64,000 nucleotides of DNA, from assembly GCF_001618865.1 (NCBI RefSeq), contig NZ_CP015136.1, positions 1,337,001 through 1,401,000 of the forward strand. Direction: 5' to 3'. This document shows positions 8,783 through 17,898 of the stretch, in pieces (within the stretch, counting starts at the first letter, position 1; every line of letters starts with the position of its first letter). The notes beneath the pieces are model-generated. The model was given only the letters and a program-made list of their open reading frames with translations, was not told where the DNA came from and ran no database searches. Position numbers and translations under genes: made by a program. This DNA comes from Luteitalea pratensis (lineage in GTDB: Bacteria; Acidobacteriota; Vicinamibacteria; Vicinamibacterales; Vicinamibacteraceae).

Positions 8783-9370
8783 ATGCTTTCGAAGACGCTG
8801 GAAGACGGACTGAACGACTATGGGATTGGACCCAAGATCCGCGCGCTCCGCCTGAAGAAGAAGATCGGCCTCGTCGACCTTGGCCAGCACACGGGGCTGT
8901 CGCCGGCGATGCTCTCCAAAATCGAGCGCGGCCGTCTGTTCCCCACGCTGCCGACGCTATTGCGCATCGCGCTCGTTTTCGGGGTCGGCCTCGAGTACTT
9001 CTTCGCTGGCGCGCGTGAAAAGCCGCTCGTAGCGGTGACGCGGAAGAACCAGCGCGTGGAACTGCCCGAGCGTGCTGGCACGGAGGAGGCAGCCTACCGG
9101 TTCGCGTCGCTCGATTACCCGGCCGCCGAGCGCCGCTTCAACAGCTATTACGCGGAGTTCCTTCCGGTGGCGCGGGAGAAGCTACAGCCCCATGAGCATC
9201 AGGGCGTCGAGTTCATCTACGTGATCCAGGGCGTCTTGAGCGTCCACATGAACGGCGAGGAACATGCGCTCGAGGCCGGCGACGCCATCTACTTCGATTC
9301 GACCATTCCGCACGCGTACCGACGTAGCGGCGGCCGCTCGTGCAGCGCCGTCGTCGTCACGGCCCGCTAG
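8783..9370 (+). CDS. XRE-family regulator with C-terminal cupin
   Basis: This 195-residue cytoplasmic regulator has an N-terminal helix-turn-helix (about 15-70: IRALRLKKKIGLVDLGQ, then LSPAMLSKIERGRLFPTLPT) and a C-terminal cupin (about 125-190: HQGVEFIYVIQGVLSVHMNG, EAGDAIYFDSTIPHAYR). In this class the cupin senses a small ligand or metal and the HTH binds DNA near its own gene. GAGGGGG precedes the ATG. It diverges from the fasciclin operon, the likely target. The ligand cannot be read from sequence. Confidence 0.9.
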   Translation: MLSKTLEDGLNDYGIGPKIRALRLKKKIGLVDLGQHTGLSPAMLSKIERGRLFPTLPTLLRIALVFGVGLEYFFAGAREKPLVAVTRKNQRVELPERAGTEEAAYRFASLDYPAAERRFNSYYAEFLPVAREKLQPHEHQGVEFIYVIQGVLSVHMNGEEHALEAGDAIYFDSTIPHAYRRSGGRSCSAVVVTAR

Positions 9371-9384
9371 GAAACGCTCGTACT

Positions 9385-10107
9385 TCATCGCCTTTTGGCG
9401 GCAGCCGGCGGCGAGGCGGCCGGGGAACCCGGCCGCGCCGTGTCGACGCGCCACACGTTCGTGTCGGCGAAGCTGTGCACGTACACGAGCCGCCGCCCGC
9501 CGGTCGGCACTCGCGACACAACCGGTGCAATACCGTCCAGACCGACGAATGGGAGCCGGCGTGGCGTGCCGCCGGTCAAGGCGTCTAGTCTCCAGAGCCC
9601 GCCTCGGGCCGGGAACAGCACTTCACGACTGTCAGGTATCCAGACTGGCTTGCCTGCGTAGAGTGTCGCCGTCAGGCGCACCGGAATGCCTTGGGAATCG
9701 TTCCCGTCCTTCAATGAGAGGCGGTAGAACTCACCGCTGCCTGGGGTGGCGTCCCGGCGAAAGACAAGCAGGCTGCCGTCAGGTGACATGGCCGGGTCGG
9801 CATCCCTGACCAGACCCTTCGGATGGGTCAGCTGTCGCCGTTCCCCCGTCTCCAACGCGATCTGAAACAACGCGTCTGGTTTGTCGGCGCCGAGCGTATC
9901 CGTGACCAGAAGGCACGTGGAATCGGGGCACCACACGTTCTGGAGCAGTTCCTCCTTCGAGATCAGCTGTCCAGGCTTCTCGAGCAAGGCCACGAGCACA
10001 TCGAACGCCTTGGGTGTGAGCGGCACGGGTGCGCCGTCCCGCCGCAGCGTTCGTTCCCTGGCATCGATCAGAAACGGTCCGAACTGGCTGCCGGTCGGAT
10101 TGTCCAC
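9385..10107 (-). CDS. Winged-helix/TolB-propeller regulator with an internal deletion
   Basis: The N-terminus is the first half of an OmpR/CadC-type winged helix (FGPFLIDARERTLRRDG, LTPKAFDVLVALLEKPGQLI, SKEELLQNVW). In full-length relatives the recognition helix, linker and membrane segment follow, but here the sequence jumps after NVW into a TolB/WD40-like propeller (DALFQIALETGERRQLTHP, DADPAMSPDGSLLVFRRD). The recognition helix is missing, so DNA binding is doubtful. The frame stays open, suggesting a relatively recent deletion. A GTG at 10107 is used; another GTG at 10152 is possible. The gene is convergent with the XRE regulator. Probably a decaying gene. Confidence 0.6.
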   Translation of the reverse strand: MDNPTGSQFGPFLIDARERTLRRDGAPVPLTPKAFDVLVALLEKPGQLISKEELLQNVWCPDSTCLLVTDTLGADKPDALFQIALETGERRQLTHPKGLVRDADPAMSPDGSLLVFRRDATPGSGEFYRLSLKDGNDSQGIPVRLTATLYAGKPVWIPDSREVLFPARGGLWRLDALTGGTPRRLPFVGLDGIAPVVSRVPTGGRRLVYVHSFADTNVWRVDTARPGSPAASPPAAAKRR

Positions 10108-10287
10108 GTGTGCGCTCCGGTCACTCCACGCCTCGCGGCCGAAGGTTAGCACGTGAGGTCAGGACTGCGCCCAGGTGTCCGGAACGAGATTTGACGCCAA
10201 ATCAAACGGGAATCTAAGCGCCTTCCAACCACCTTCGAAAGACGTCTCGACACCGGGCCACGTAGCGTGCCGCGCGAGGAGGTCCAC

Positions 10288-10851
10288 ATGAGACAAGTCG
10301 TTCTGAGCTTCTGTGTGTTGGCCGCGGCCTGCAGCGGGCAGCACCTGGATTCACCCACCGCGCCCACGAGCGCTACAGCGGCGCCGTCGGGTAGCTCGTC
10401 GCAAACGCAGGCACAACATGGTACGGGGCTGCCGTTCCGTGGAGTGTTCACAGGGCGTGGTGGCGGCGTGTTCAACTGCCCGCCGACGTGCCCGCCCACG
10501 TCGTTCACGAGCAGAGGAACATATCAGGGCACGGCCACGCACCTTGGCGCCTTCACTGCGGCATTCGTGGATGTCGTGGACATTGCTACGGCAACCAGCA
10601 CTGGCACAAGCGATTTCACGGCGGCAAATGGCGATCGCCTGAGCACGACAACCGCCGGTGGTCAGGACGGGTTCACGCCGCCCAATATATCGAGCGTCAG
10701 GGTGCTCGCGACCATCACTGGAGGGACGGGTCGTTTCTCCGGGGCGACGGGCACGCTCACGGTACGGTTCATCCAGGAGATCGATTATGCGAACGGGACC
10801 GGGGAGGTAGTGTCCGGCTCCCTCGACGGAGTGATCAACCTGAACGAGTGA
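10288..10851 (+). CDS. Small lipoprotein, unknown function
   Basis: This 187-residue protein starts at an ATG preceded by GAGGAGG. Its signal peptide ends in a lipobox (VLAAAC, about 11-16), so it should be lipidated and membrane anchored. A Ser/Thr/Ala-rich linker follows, then a compact domain with FNCPPTCPPTSF, GTYQGTATHLGAF and ITGGTGRFSGATGTLTV. The last motif resembles a common secreted beta-rich domain of unknown function (GGTGRFxGATG). It has no operon partner. Confidence 0.8.
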   Translation: MRQVVLSFCVLAAACSGQHLDSPTAPTSATAAPSGSSSQTQAQHGTGLPFRGVFTGRGGGVFNCPPTCPPTSFTSRGTYQGTATHLGAFTAAFVDVVDIATATSTGTSDFTAANGDRLSTTTAGGQDGFTPPNISSVRVLATITGGTGRFSGATGTLTVRFIQEIDYANGTGEVVSGSLDGVINLNE

Positions 10852-10992
10852 CCGGCTCGACGCTCACACAGGCCGATCGTCGTCACGACGGGACGACGGT
10901 CGGTCCCCTCCGCCACGGCTCGACGCCCGTCGTCTCCGTACGACACAGACGACTGCCGATGGTTACGGGTCCACGCCAGGAATGGGTTTCTC

Positions 10993-12156
10993 TCATGCGG
11001 AGAGTGTCTCGGAGGCAGGCGAGAGCGACAGGCGCCTCATCGGTTGTCGCTGGCCGTATGCGAGCGATCGCCACAGCCATTCGGCCGGTCCGAACTGGAA
11101 GTGTCTGAGCCAGATGGTGCTGAAGGCGGCCTCGGCTCCGAAACAGGCCAGCGCCGCTGCAAAACCGACGACGGGTCGTATCTTCCCAAGGCCTATCGCG
11201 TATCCGGAAAACAGCAGGTCCAGGGTCGCGATTTGAAGCAGGTAGTTTGTCAGGGCCATCCGGCCGGCCGCGGCGACAGGGCGCAGTCGCACGCTGAGAT
11301 CCGGTCTGTAGGCCAGGAGCAGGAGCCCGCCCGAGACGTAGGTGAATGTCAGCCACTGATCGCGGAGGAGACCAAGGCTCGTGGGAAGCAGCCAGTTGTC
11401 GAGCGCCCAGGAAACGACGCCGAGCGCCGCGATGCCGCCGAGCAACCGACTGTGTGCGCGGGCATCGTCAAAGAAATGATGCCTTACGAATAGCAAGCCG
11501 GCGATGAAGAGCGCCAGCGTCCCGCCCGGCATCACGAAGAACGGCTGGGTGTAGAACCACGCCATGTGCCTGATGCGCGCGCCGAGCAGGACGAGATAAC
11601 TCGCCTGCATTTCGGCGGCAGTGAGCGCGTCATTGACGGCGATCCTCTCGGCTCGTCGTGCCTCCGCCGCCGCTGCGACACACTCGGGTCGCAGATGGCA
11701 CGACAACCATGTCGTGGCTGTGGAATAGAGCACGACGGACGCGGCCGAGACGACCGCCGTCACCAGCAGGGCGCGCGTCGACCACTTTCGGATGAGGAGA
11801 AGCGGTAACGCCCAGACGGCGTACCCGAGCAGCACGTTGTAGCCGAAGAAGGCGTGCGCCACGAAGCCGAAGAGCGCGAGGACGGCAAGTCGGCGGAGAT
11901 ACAGGCCGGCAAACGGCCGGCCCTGCGCTTCAGCGCGTCGGAGCTGGATGGCGAACCCGGCGCCGAAGAGCAGCGAAAAGGTCCCGTGCGCCTTCGATTC
12001 CACCAGCCGCCAGACGAGCACGCGGACCATGTCGTCGAGCCCGCCCGGCTCGGTCGATTGCATGTGGAAATGGACCACGAACATCCCGAGCAGCGCGAAA
12101 CCGCGCAGGATATCCAGGCACTCGATCCGCTGGGGAATCGGATTCGGTACGACCAA
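10993..12156 (-). CDS. DUF418 family membrane protein
   Basis: This 387-residue multi-pass protein begins PQRIECLDILRGFALLGM and carries the family motif ESKAHGTFSLLFGAGF, with about ten hydrophobic segments. The C-terminal DUF418 part has AAGRMALTNYLLQ and FGPAEWLWRSLAYG. A TTG at 12156 preceded by ACGAGG is the best start; no ATG fits unless the gene overlaps glpD. Relatives are acyltransferase-3-like membrane proteins whose substrates are not settled. It lies 40 bases after glpD on the same strand and may be co-transcribed. Confidence 0.8.
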   Translation of the reverse strand: MVVPNPIPQRIECLDILRGFALLGMFVVHFHMQSTEPGGLDDMVRVLVWRLVESKAHGTFSLLFGAGFAIQLRRAEAQGRPFAGLYLRRLAVLALFGFVAHAFFGYNVLLGYAVWALPLLLIRKWSTRALLVTAVVSAASVVLYSTATTWLSCHLRPECVAAAAEARRAERIAVNDALTAAEMQASYLVLLGARIRHMAWFYTQPFFVMPGGTLALFIAGLLFVRHHFFDDARAHSRLLGGIAALGVVSWALDNWLLPTSLGLLRDQWLTFTYVSGGLLLLAYRPDLSVRLRPVAAAGRMALTNYLLQIATLDLLFSGYAIGLGKIRPVVGFAAALACFGAEAAFSTIWLRHFQFGPAEWLWRSLAYGQRQPMRRLSLSPASETLSA

Positions 12157-12196
12157 CGTCGGCCTCGTTCGGACAGCGCGATGGTAATCGATCGCG

Positions 12197-13756
12197 CTAG
12201 ATCTGATACCCCTTGGCGAGCCCCGCGAATGCGGCCACTTCCGCCGCCTGCCACGCGGCATCCCAGCCAAGTTCGCCGGCCATGAGCCGCGCCACGTCGG
12301 GCGCCATGGCGACGGCCGCGCGTGCGTTGAGGAACAGGGCGCGCGTGCGGCGCGCGAGCACGTCCTCGACGGTGCGCGCCATCTCGTGACGGGTGGCCCA
12401 GACGACCTCCGCGCCGGTGTACGGCAGGTCGGCATGCAGCGGCGTGCCAAGCGACGGCGTCTCGCGAACCAGTTCCTGGATCGCGAGCGCGTCGGAACCG
12501 TAGATGCTCAACGCGCCGAAGCGATCGGCATTCGTGTGGAACCCGTGCACGTTGAGCGTACGCGTGACGCAGGGCCGCTCGGTCAGGCGCGCAAGGTCGG
12601 CGGCCTGATCCACGGTGTGCTCCGCCATGTTCCGGTACGTCGTCCACTTGCCGCCGGTCGTCGTCAGGAGCCCCGACGAGTCGATGTGGATGGTGTGATC
12701 GCGCGACAGCGCGGCCGTCAATCTGCCGTCGCCACCCTTGACGAGCGGACGGATGCCGACGAACACGCTGAGGACATCCTCTCGCGTCGGTGCCTTGTGG
12801 AGGTACCGGCCGGCGGTCTCGAGGATGAAGTCGATCTCCTCCTGCAGCGGTAACGGCTCGAGCGTCGGCGTGTCGATCGGCGTGTCGGTGGTGCCGACAA
12901 GTGTGTGTCCGTGCCACGGAATCGCGAACATCACCCGACCGTCGGTCGTGTGCGGCACCATGATCGCGGCGTCGGCCGACAGGAACGACTCGTGGAACAC
13001 CAGGTGAATGCCCTGGCTCGGCGCGATCAGGGCTGCGACGTCGGGTTCGGCGAGCCGCCGCACCGTGTCCGAGAACGCGCCCGTCGCGTTGATGACCACG
13101 CGTGCTGCGACGGTCCACTGCCGGCCGCTCTCCTCATCGACGGCCACGACGCCGCCGATGAAGCCGTCGGGCTCCTTCGTGATGTCGACCACCCGCGCGT
13201 AGTTGACCAGCGTCGCGCCCTGCTCGGCCGCCGTTGTCACCAGGTTGATCAACAGCCGTGCGTCGTCGAACTGGCCGTCGTAATAGACGACGCCGCCGCG
13301 CAGGCCCTCGGTCTTGATCGTCGGCAGGCGTGCAAGCGTCTGCTCGCGGGTGAGGATCTCGGATGGCCCGAAGCCGTACTTGCCAGCCAGCGCGTTGTAG
13401 ACCTTGAGGCCCAGGCCGTAGAACGGCGCTTCCCACCAGTCGTAGTTCGGGACGACGAAGGCAAGGTTGCTCACGAGGTGCGGCGCATTCTGGCGAAGCA
13501 GGCCGCGCTCCTTGAGCGCTTCCATCACCAGCGCGATGTTGCCCTGTTCCAGGTAACGGACGCCGCCGTGTACCAGCTTGGTGCTCCGGCTCGACGTGCC
13601 CTTGCCGAAGTCGTGCTGCTCGAGGAGCAGGACGTCATAGCCGCGGCTCGCCGCGTCCACGGCGATGCCGACACCGGTGGCACCGCCGCCGATGACGACG
13701 AGATCCCAGGGATCTTTGTGCTGGTCGAGCCTCGCCAGCATGTCGGAGCGGCGCAT
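12197..13756 (-). CDS. glpD: Aerobic glycerol-3-phosphate dehydrogenase
   Basis: This 519-residue FAD enzyme oxidises sn-glycerol 3-phosphate to dihydroxyacetone phosphate at the membrane and passes electrons to quinone. The N-terminal dinucleotide-binding motif VVIGGGATGVGIAVDAASRG is at about 20-39, followed by SSRSTKLVHGGVRYLEQG. The substrate-domain motifs include GTTDTPID, VGIRPLVKGG and TTGGKWTTYRNMAEHTVD, with a C-terminal cap typical of GlpD. The start codon abuts the glpK stop codon (13757), so the pair is an operon for glycerol use. Confidence 0.96.
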   Translation of the reverse strand: MRRSDMLARLDQHKDPWDLVVIGGGATGVGIAVDAASRGYDVLLLEQHDFGKGTSSRSTKLVHGGVRYLEQGNIALVMEALKERGLLRQNAPHLVSNLAFVVPNYDWWEAPFYGLGLKVYNALAGKYGFGPSEILTREQTLARLPTIKTEGLRGGVVYYDGQFDDARLLINLVTTAAEQGATLVNYARVVDITKEPDGFIGGVVAVDEESGRQWTVAARVVINATGAFSDTVRRLAEPDVAALIAPSQGIHLVFHESFLSADAAIMVPHTTDGRVMFAIPWHGHTLVGTTDTPIDTPTLEPLPLQEEIDFILETAGRYLHKAPTREDVLSVFVGIRPLVKGGDGRLTAALSRDHTIHIDSSGLLTTTGGKWTTYRNMAEHTVDQAADLARLTERPCVTRTLNVHGFHTNADRFGALSIYGSDALAIQELVRETPSLGTPLHADLPYTGAEVVWATRHEMARTVEDVLARRTRALFLNARAAVAMAPDVARLMAGELGWDAAWQAAEVAAFAGLAKGYQI

Positions 13757-15253
13757 CTAGTTGCCTTTCGCGATCCAGTTCTTCGATCGACCCAGCGCCT
13801 CGGCCCACTCCGCACGGCGCGCGGCGACTTCTGCCGGCGCCTTTGACGGCTCGAAGCGCCTGGCCACACGCCAGTGACGCGCGAGGGCGTCGGTCGAGTC
13901 CCAGAACCCGACCGCGAGCCCTGCCAGGTACGCCGCACCCAGCGCCGTGGTCTCGGTGACCTCGGGACGCACGACGGCGACGCCAAGCAGATCCGCCTGG
14001 AACTGCAGCAAGGCGTCGTTGGCGGCGGCGCCCCCGTCTACGCGTAGTTCCATCAAGCCGATGCCGGCGTCGTCACCCACGGCATCGAGCAGGTCGGCGA
14101 CCTGGAAGGCGATGCTCTCCACGGCAGCCCTGGCGATATGCCCGGCCGTCGTGCCGCGCGTGATGCCGACGATGGTGCCGCGGGCGTAGGGGTCCCAGTG
14201 TGGCGCGCCTAGGCCCGCGAAGGCGGGCACGAGGTACACGCCGCCGCTGTCGGGGACCGACCGCGCCAACGCCTCGACGTCGGCCGAGGTCTTGATCAGG
14301 CCCATGCCGTCGCGCAGCCACTGCACCACGGCGCCGCCGATGAACACACCGCCCTCGAGCGCGTACGTGGTCTTGCCGCCGACCTGCCAGGCGACGGTCG
14401 AGAGCAGGCGATTGTGCGAAGCGACAGGCCGTTCGCCCGTGTTCTGCAGCAGGAAGCAGCCGGTGCCGTACGTGTTCTTGGTCAGTCCGGGCGACACACA
14501 CATCTGGCCGAAGAGCGCGGCCTGCTGGTCCCCCGCGATGCCCGCGATCGGGACATCACCGACCCCGAGCGTCGTCGACACGCGTCCGTAGACCTCGCTG
14601 GACTGGCGGACGTCGGGCAGCATGCTGGCCGGCACGTTCAGGAGCTTCAGCAGGTCCTCGTCCCACGCGAGCCGGTGGATGTTGAAGAGCATCGTCCGCG
14701 ACGCGTTGCTGACGTCGGTGATGTGCGTCGCACCGCTCGTGAGCTTCCACACGAGCCAGCTGTCGATGGTGCCGAACGCGAGCTTGCCCGCCTCGGCCCG
14801 GGTCCGGGCGCCGGGGACGTTGTCGAGAATCCACGCCACCTTGCTGCCGGAGAAGTAGGCATCGATGACGAGACCGGTGCGGTCGCGGATGAAGTCTTCG
14901 TGACCGTCGCGCTTGAGTCGCTCGCAGTAGTCGGCGGTCCGTCGATCCTGCCAGACGATCGCGTTGTAGACGGGATCACCCGTCTCGCGGTCCCACACGA
15001 CGGTCGTTTCCCGCTGATTGGTGATGCCGATCGCCGCCAGGTCGCGCGGCCGGAGGCCCCCGCGTGCGAGCGCCTCGGTCGCCACGGCGACCTGCGTCGC
15101 CCAGATCTCGCCGGGGTCGTGTTCGACCCATCCCGGCTTGGGGAAGATCTGCTGGAACTCCATCTGGCCGACGGAGAGGATGGCGCCTTCGTGATCGAAG
15201 ACGATGGCGCGCGAACTGGTCGTGCCTTGATCGAGAGAGAGGATGTACCGCAC
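13757..15253 (-). CDS. glpK: Glycerol kinase
   Basis: This 498-residue enzyme phosphorylates glycerol with ATP, the first step of glycerol catabolism. FGGY-kinase motifs are clear: [19 protein letters not shown] at the N-terminus, [31 protein letters not shown], and [20 protein letters not shown]. Length matches the family. The start is GTG with GGAGAAC upstream. It is directly followed by glpD. No glycerol facilitator gene lies in the window. The TetR gene is 100 bases upstream on the same strand; whether it controls glpKD is not known. Confidence 0.97.
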   Translation of the reverse strand: MRYILSLDQGTTSSRAIVFDHEGAILSVGQMEFQQIFPKPGWVEHDPGEIWATQVAVATEALARGGLRPRDLAAIGITNQRETTVVWDRETGDPVYNAIVWQDRRTADYCERLKRDGHEDFIRDRTGLVIDAYFSGSKVAWILDNVPGARTRAEAGKLAFGTIDSWLVWKLTSGATHITDVSNASRTMLFNIHRLAWDEDLLKLLNVPASMLPDVRQSSEVYGRVSTTLGVGDVPIAGIAGDQQAALFGQMCVSPGLTKNTYGTGCFLLQNTGERPVASHNRLLSTVAWQVGGKTTYALEGGVFIGGAVVQWLRDGMGLIKTSADVEALARSVPDSGGVYLVPAFAGLGAPHWDPYARGTIVGITRGTTAGHIARAAVESIAFQVADLLDAVGDDAGIGLMELRVDGGAAANDALLQFQADLLGVAVVRPEVTETTALGAAYLAGLAVGFWDSTDALARHWRVARRFEPSKAPAEVAARRAEWAEALGRSKNWIAKGN

Positions 15254-15353
15254 GTCGGACGTTCTCCGGTTCGCGGCTGGCGGCCGACGCCAGTGGCGGC
15301 GCCATTGTAGCGGGGGAAGGAACTGCCGCCACTAGTTCAAGAGCTGGATCTCG

Positions 15354-16016
15354 TCATCTTCGTGAGCGTGTCGGCCGGTGCGCCTTTGCTGGAGCTGGCG
15401 TATTGCGTGGCCCGCGTGCGGCTGCAATCAGCTGGGCCGCGGCCCAGCGTGCGTCGTGCGCGGCGGCGGCTGACTGTTCCGCGAGCGCCCGGGCGCCGGC
15501 ACCCGTCAGGAGCGCCAGCAGCGCGCCAGTGAACAGCTCGGCGTTGTCTATGCCCGCGGCGTGGACCAGTCGCGTGACGAGCGCACGCATCCACGCCTGG
15601 TGCTCGGCCAGCGCGGCCCGCGCAGGATGTGTCGGGCAGGAGAGCTCGCTCTGCGCGTTCTGGAACGGACAGCCACGGAACGCACCCGAATCCACCCAGG
15701 CGACATTCCGATCGAAGAGATGCAGGAGGCGCTGCGTCGGATCGGTGATGCGTGCGAGTTCGGCCTCGAGGGTCGTCTGCATTTCCTTGCTGCGCTGGCG
15801 CAGGTACGCGGCCACGAGGTCGTCCTTGGACCGGTAGTGCGCGTAGAGGGAGGCCTTGGCCACACCCGCTTCCTCGATCACGCGCTGGATGCCGACGGCG
15901 TGGATGCCCTCCCGATAGAAGAGCGCGCTCGCCGTCGAGAGCAGACGATCCGCGACACTCGGCCCGGCCGATTGGGTGGGTTTCGAGCCCTCGTCGAGCC
16001 GGTCGGCGGAATTCAT
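15354..16016 (-). CDS. TetR/AcrR-family repressor
   Basis: This 220-residue regulator has an N-terminal HTH (about 24-68: LLSTASALFYREGIHAVGIQ, VAKASLYAHYRSKDDLV) and a variable ligand domain with a GCPFQNAQSEL motif, as in the YcdC/TetR-C group. It diverges from an SDR gene and its own promoter (TTGAAA, 17 bases, TATAGT) holds a palindrome in the spacer, so autorepression is likely. The -10 ends six bases before the ATG, which points to a leaderless message. The ligand is unknown, perhaps an aldehyde or ketone handled by the SDR. Confidence 0.9.
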   Translation of the reverse strand: MNSADRLDEGSKPTQSAGPSVADRLLSTASALFYREGIHAVGIQRVIEEAGVAKASLYAHYRSKDDLVAAYLRQRSKEMQTTLEAELARITDPTQRLLHLFDRNVAWVDSGAFRGCPFQNAQSELSCPTHPARAALAEHQAWMRALVTRLVHAAGIDNAELFTGALLALLTGAGARALAEQSAAAAHDARWAAAQLIAAARGPRNTPAPAKAHRPTRSRR

Positions 16017-16019
16017 GCC

Positions 16020-16080
16020 TTGACTATACAGACTGGTCGGTCTAGTTTCAAGTCGTTGACCATACCGATCGGTCTGTTCA
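16020..16080. promoter_or_regulatory. tetR promoter with two TetR-type operators
   Basis: The minus-strand promoter is TTGAAA (16051-16046), a 17-base spacer, and TATAGT (16028-16023). The spacer is filled by a near-palindrome, AGAC-N6-GTCT with flanks (16029-16045). A second palindrome, ACCGATCGGT (16065-16074), lies toward the SDR gene next to TTGACC (16056-16061). Both share the half-site CGGTCT. Two sites in a divergent gap suggest one repressor controls both genes. Confidence 0.7.
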
Positions 16081-16157
16081 GTGCGGGCGGCCTGGTACTG
16101 CCGGACACGACGCCTTGCCGCGCAGGACCCCCGACGACGACTTCAAGGAGCCTCCCA

Positions 16158-16898
16158 ATGGCCGTACAGATTTCCACCTCCACCGCCCTCGTCACCGGCG
16201 CCAACCGCGGTATCGGCCGCGCCCTCGTCGAGGCGCTGCTCGAGCGTGGCGCGACGCGCGTCTACGCCACGGCCCGCCGGCCCGAGACCCTGGACGCCCT
16301 CGTCGCGCTCGGCGGCGGTCGTGTCGTGCCGGTACAGCTCGACGTCACCGACAAGGCGCAGGTCGCCGCGCTGCCCGCCGTCGCCCCCGACGTCTCGCTG
16401 CTCATCAACAATGCCGGTGTCGTGTCGCACATGTCCGAGACCTTCGGCGATCCTGCGTGGCTCGACGCCGGTCGTGCCGAGTTCGAGGTCAACGTCCTCG
16501 GCACGCTCGCCGTGACGCAGCGTCTTGCGCCGGTGCTCGCGCGCAATGGCGGCGGCGCCGTCGTCAACATCGCCTCGGTCGCCTCGTTCATCGGTTTCCC
16601 GATCCTGGCGACCTATGCGGCCGCCAAGGCCGGCACGCACTCCATCACCCAGACGACGCGGCAACTCCTTCGTGCCCAGGGCACGTTCGTCGCCGGCGTC
16701 TATCCGGGACCCGTGGACACGGACATGGCCGCCAACATCCCGCTCGCCAAGGCCTCGCCACGTGAAGTGGCGCACGCCATCCTGGACGGCGTCGAGGCTG
16801 GTCAGGAGGACATACTGCCGGACCCGATGGCGCGTCAGATGGGTGCGGCGTTCTTCTCCGGTCCCAAGCAACTCGAACAGCAGGTGGTCGCAGCCTGA
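16158..16898 (+). CDS. SDR-family NAD(P)-dependent oxidoreductase
   Basis: This 246-residue classical short-chain dehydrogenase has the cofactor motif TGANRGIG (about 13-20), NNAG (about 84-87), the catalytic Ser in NIASVAS and YAAAK (the Tyr-x3-Lys pair). TARRPETLDAL after the second strand suggests NADPH preference (Arg), an inference. AAGGAG lies seven bases before the ATG. It is divergent from and probably repressed by the TetR protein. The substrate is unknown. Confidence 0.92.
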   Translation: MAVQISTSTALVTGANRGIGRALVEALLERGATRVYATARRPETLDALVALGGGRVVPVQLDVTDKAQVAALPAVAPDVSLLINNAGVVSHMSETFGDPAWLDAGRAEFEVNVLGTLAVTQRLAPVLARNGGGAVVNIASVASFIGFPILATYAAAKAGTHSITQTTRQLLRAQGTFVAGVYPGPVDTDMAANIPLAKASPREVAHAILDGVEAGQEDILPDPMARQMGAAFFSGPKQLEQQVVAA

Positions 16899-16990
16899 CG
16901 GCGGATAGTTGAAATCCGGCGTTGGCATGTCGTCGTCGGCGCAACCGCGACTCTGCAGTGGCCAACAGCCAATAACCGCATAGGTATGGC

Positions 16991-17020
16991 GCATGAGGCG
17001 GCGTACACTCCGCCTCATGC
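16991..17020. repeat. Perfect 11-bp inverted repeat over a start codon
   Basis: GCATGAGGCGG (16991-17001) and CCGCCTCATGC (17010-17020) are exact reverse complements with an 8-base loop containing a TACACT hexamer (17004-17009). The ATG of the nitrilase-family gene (17017) is inside the right arm, and a second possible ATG (16993) is in the left arm. It could be an operator or an RNA hairpin that hides the start. Confidence 0.85.
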
Positions 17021-17898
17021 TTCAGCACGTGCGTGTGGCCGCTGCAGCCATCGACGCCAAACCCGGAGAGACCGGCCACAATCTCGACAGCATCGAGTTG
17101 TGGGCGCATCGCGCCGCCGATGGCGGCGCCTCGCTCCTGCTGCTCCCCGAACTGAGCCTGAGCGGGTTCCTGCCGAACCATCCGGCCGCGAATCACGAGG
17201 CCTGGTTGCGCGACGCCCTTGCCGGCGCGCGCCGGATGGCCGAGCCAATCGACGGGCCCGCTGTGCGCCGCCTCCGATCGATCGCCCGGGAAACGGGCCT
17301 GCTCATTGCTGCGGGGCTGCTGGAAGACGCCGGCAGCATGCTGTTCAACACGCACGTGCTCGCCGGGCCCACGGGGTTGCTGGGCGCGTGGCGAAAGATG
17401 CACGTGCCGCTGTTCGAGATGCCGCTGTACAACGGCGGCGGCGCGCCACCGGTTGTCGACACGCCACTCGGCCGCGTCGGCATCACGATCTGCATCGACG
17501 CGTTCCTGCCCGAGTCGGTGCGCCTCCTGGCCGTGCAAGGCGCCGAGATCGTGCTCTTCCCGTTTGCTGCCGATCCTGCACCGCTGACACCCGAGGGGTG
17601 GAGTGCGTGGGCCGAACCGACGTTGCGAGCGCGCTGTCGCGAGAACGGCGTGTTCGGCGTCGCGTGCAATTTGTACGGGGACGTGGAGTTTGCCGGCGCG
17701 CAGCAGACTTTTGCCGGAGGCGCCCTCGTGGTCGGACCCGGTGGCGAGGAGATCGCTCGTCACACGGGCGACGGGCCGCTGCCGCACCTGCTCCTTGCTG
17801 ACCTCGACCGCGAGGCCCAGCTCGAGGCGCGCTCGGCGTTCGAGTACACGTTTCGCCTCAGGCGGCCCGAGTTGTACGGCTCGCTAGCCAGCGACTGA
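17017..17898 (+). CDS. Carbon-nitrogen hydrolase (nitrilase superfamily)
   Basis: This 293-residue cytoplasmic amidase-like enzyme has the Glu-Lys-Cys triad: Glu in LLLPELSLSGF, Lys in AWRKMHVPLFE, and Cys in VGITICIDAFLPE. The usual beta-alpha sandwich spacing is kept. Such enzymes hydrolyse linear amides, carbamoyl compounds or nitriles. The start at 17017 is chosen because TACACT ends seven bases upstream and no Shine-Dalgarno is present; an in-frame ATG at 16993 is an alternative. Both starts lie inside a perfect inverted repeat. The gene is single and is followed by two palindromic repeats. Confidence 0.88.
   Translation: MLQHVRVAAAAIDAKPGETGHNLDSIELWAHRAADGGASLLLLPELSLSGFLPNHPAANHEAWLRDALAGARRMAEPIDGPAVRRLRSIARETGLLIAAGLLEDAGSMLFNTHVLAGPTGLLGAWRKMHVPLFEMPLYNGGGAPPVVDTPLGRVGITICIDAFLPESVRLLAVQGAEIVLFPFAADPAPLTPEGWSAWAEPTLRARCRENGVFGVACNLYGDVEFAGAQQTFAGGALVVGPGGEEIARHTGDGPLPHLLLADLDREAQLEARSAFEYTFRLRRPELYGSLASD

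Noticed and set aside
16143-17018. Large minus-strand frame opposite the SDR gene
   Set aside because: It is the complement of a clear SDR gene and has a composition bias typical of antisense frames in GC-rich DNA.
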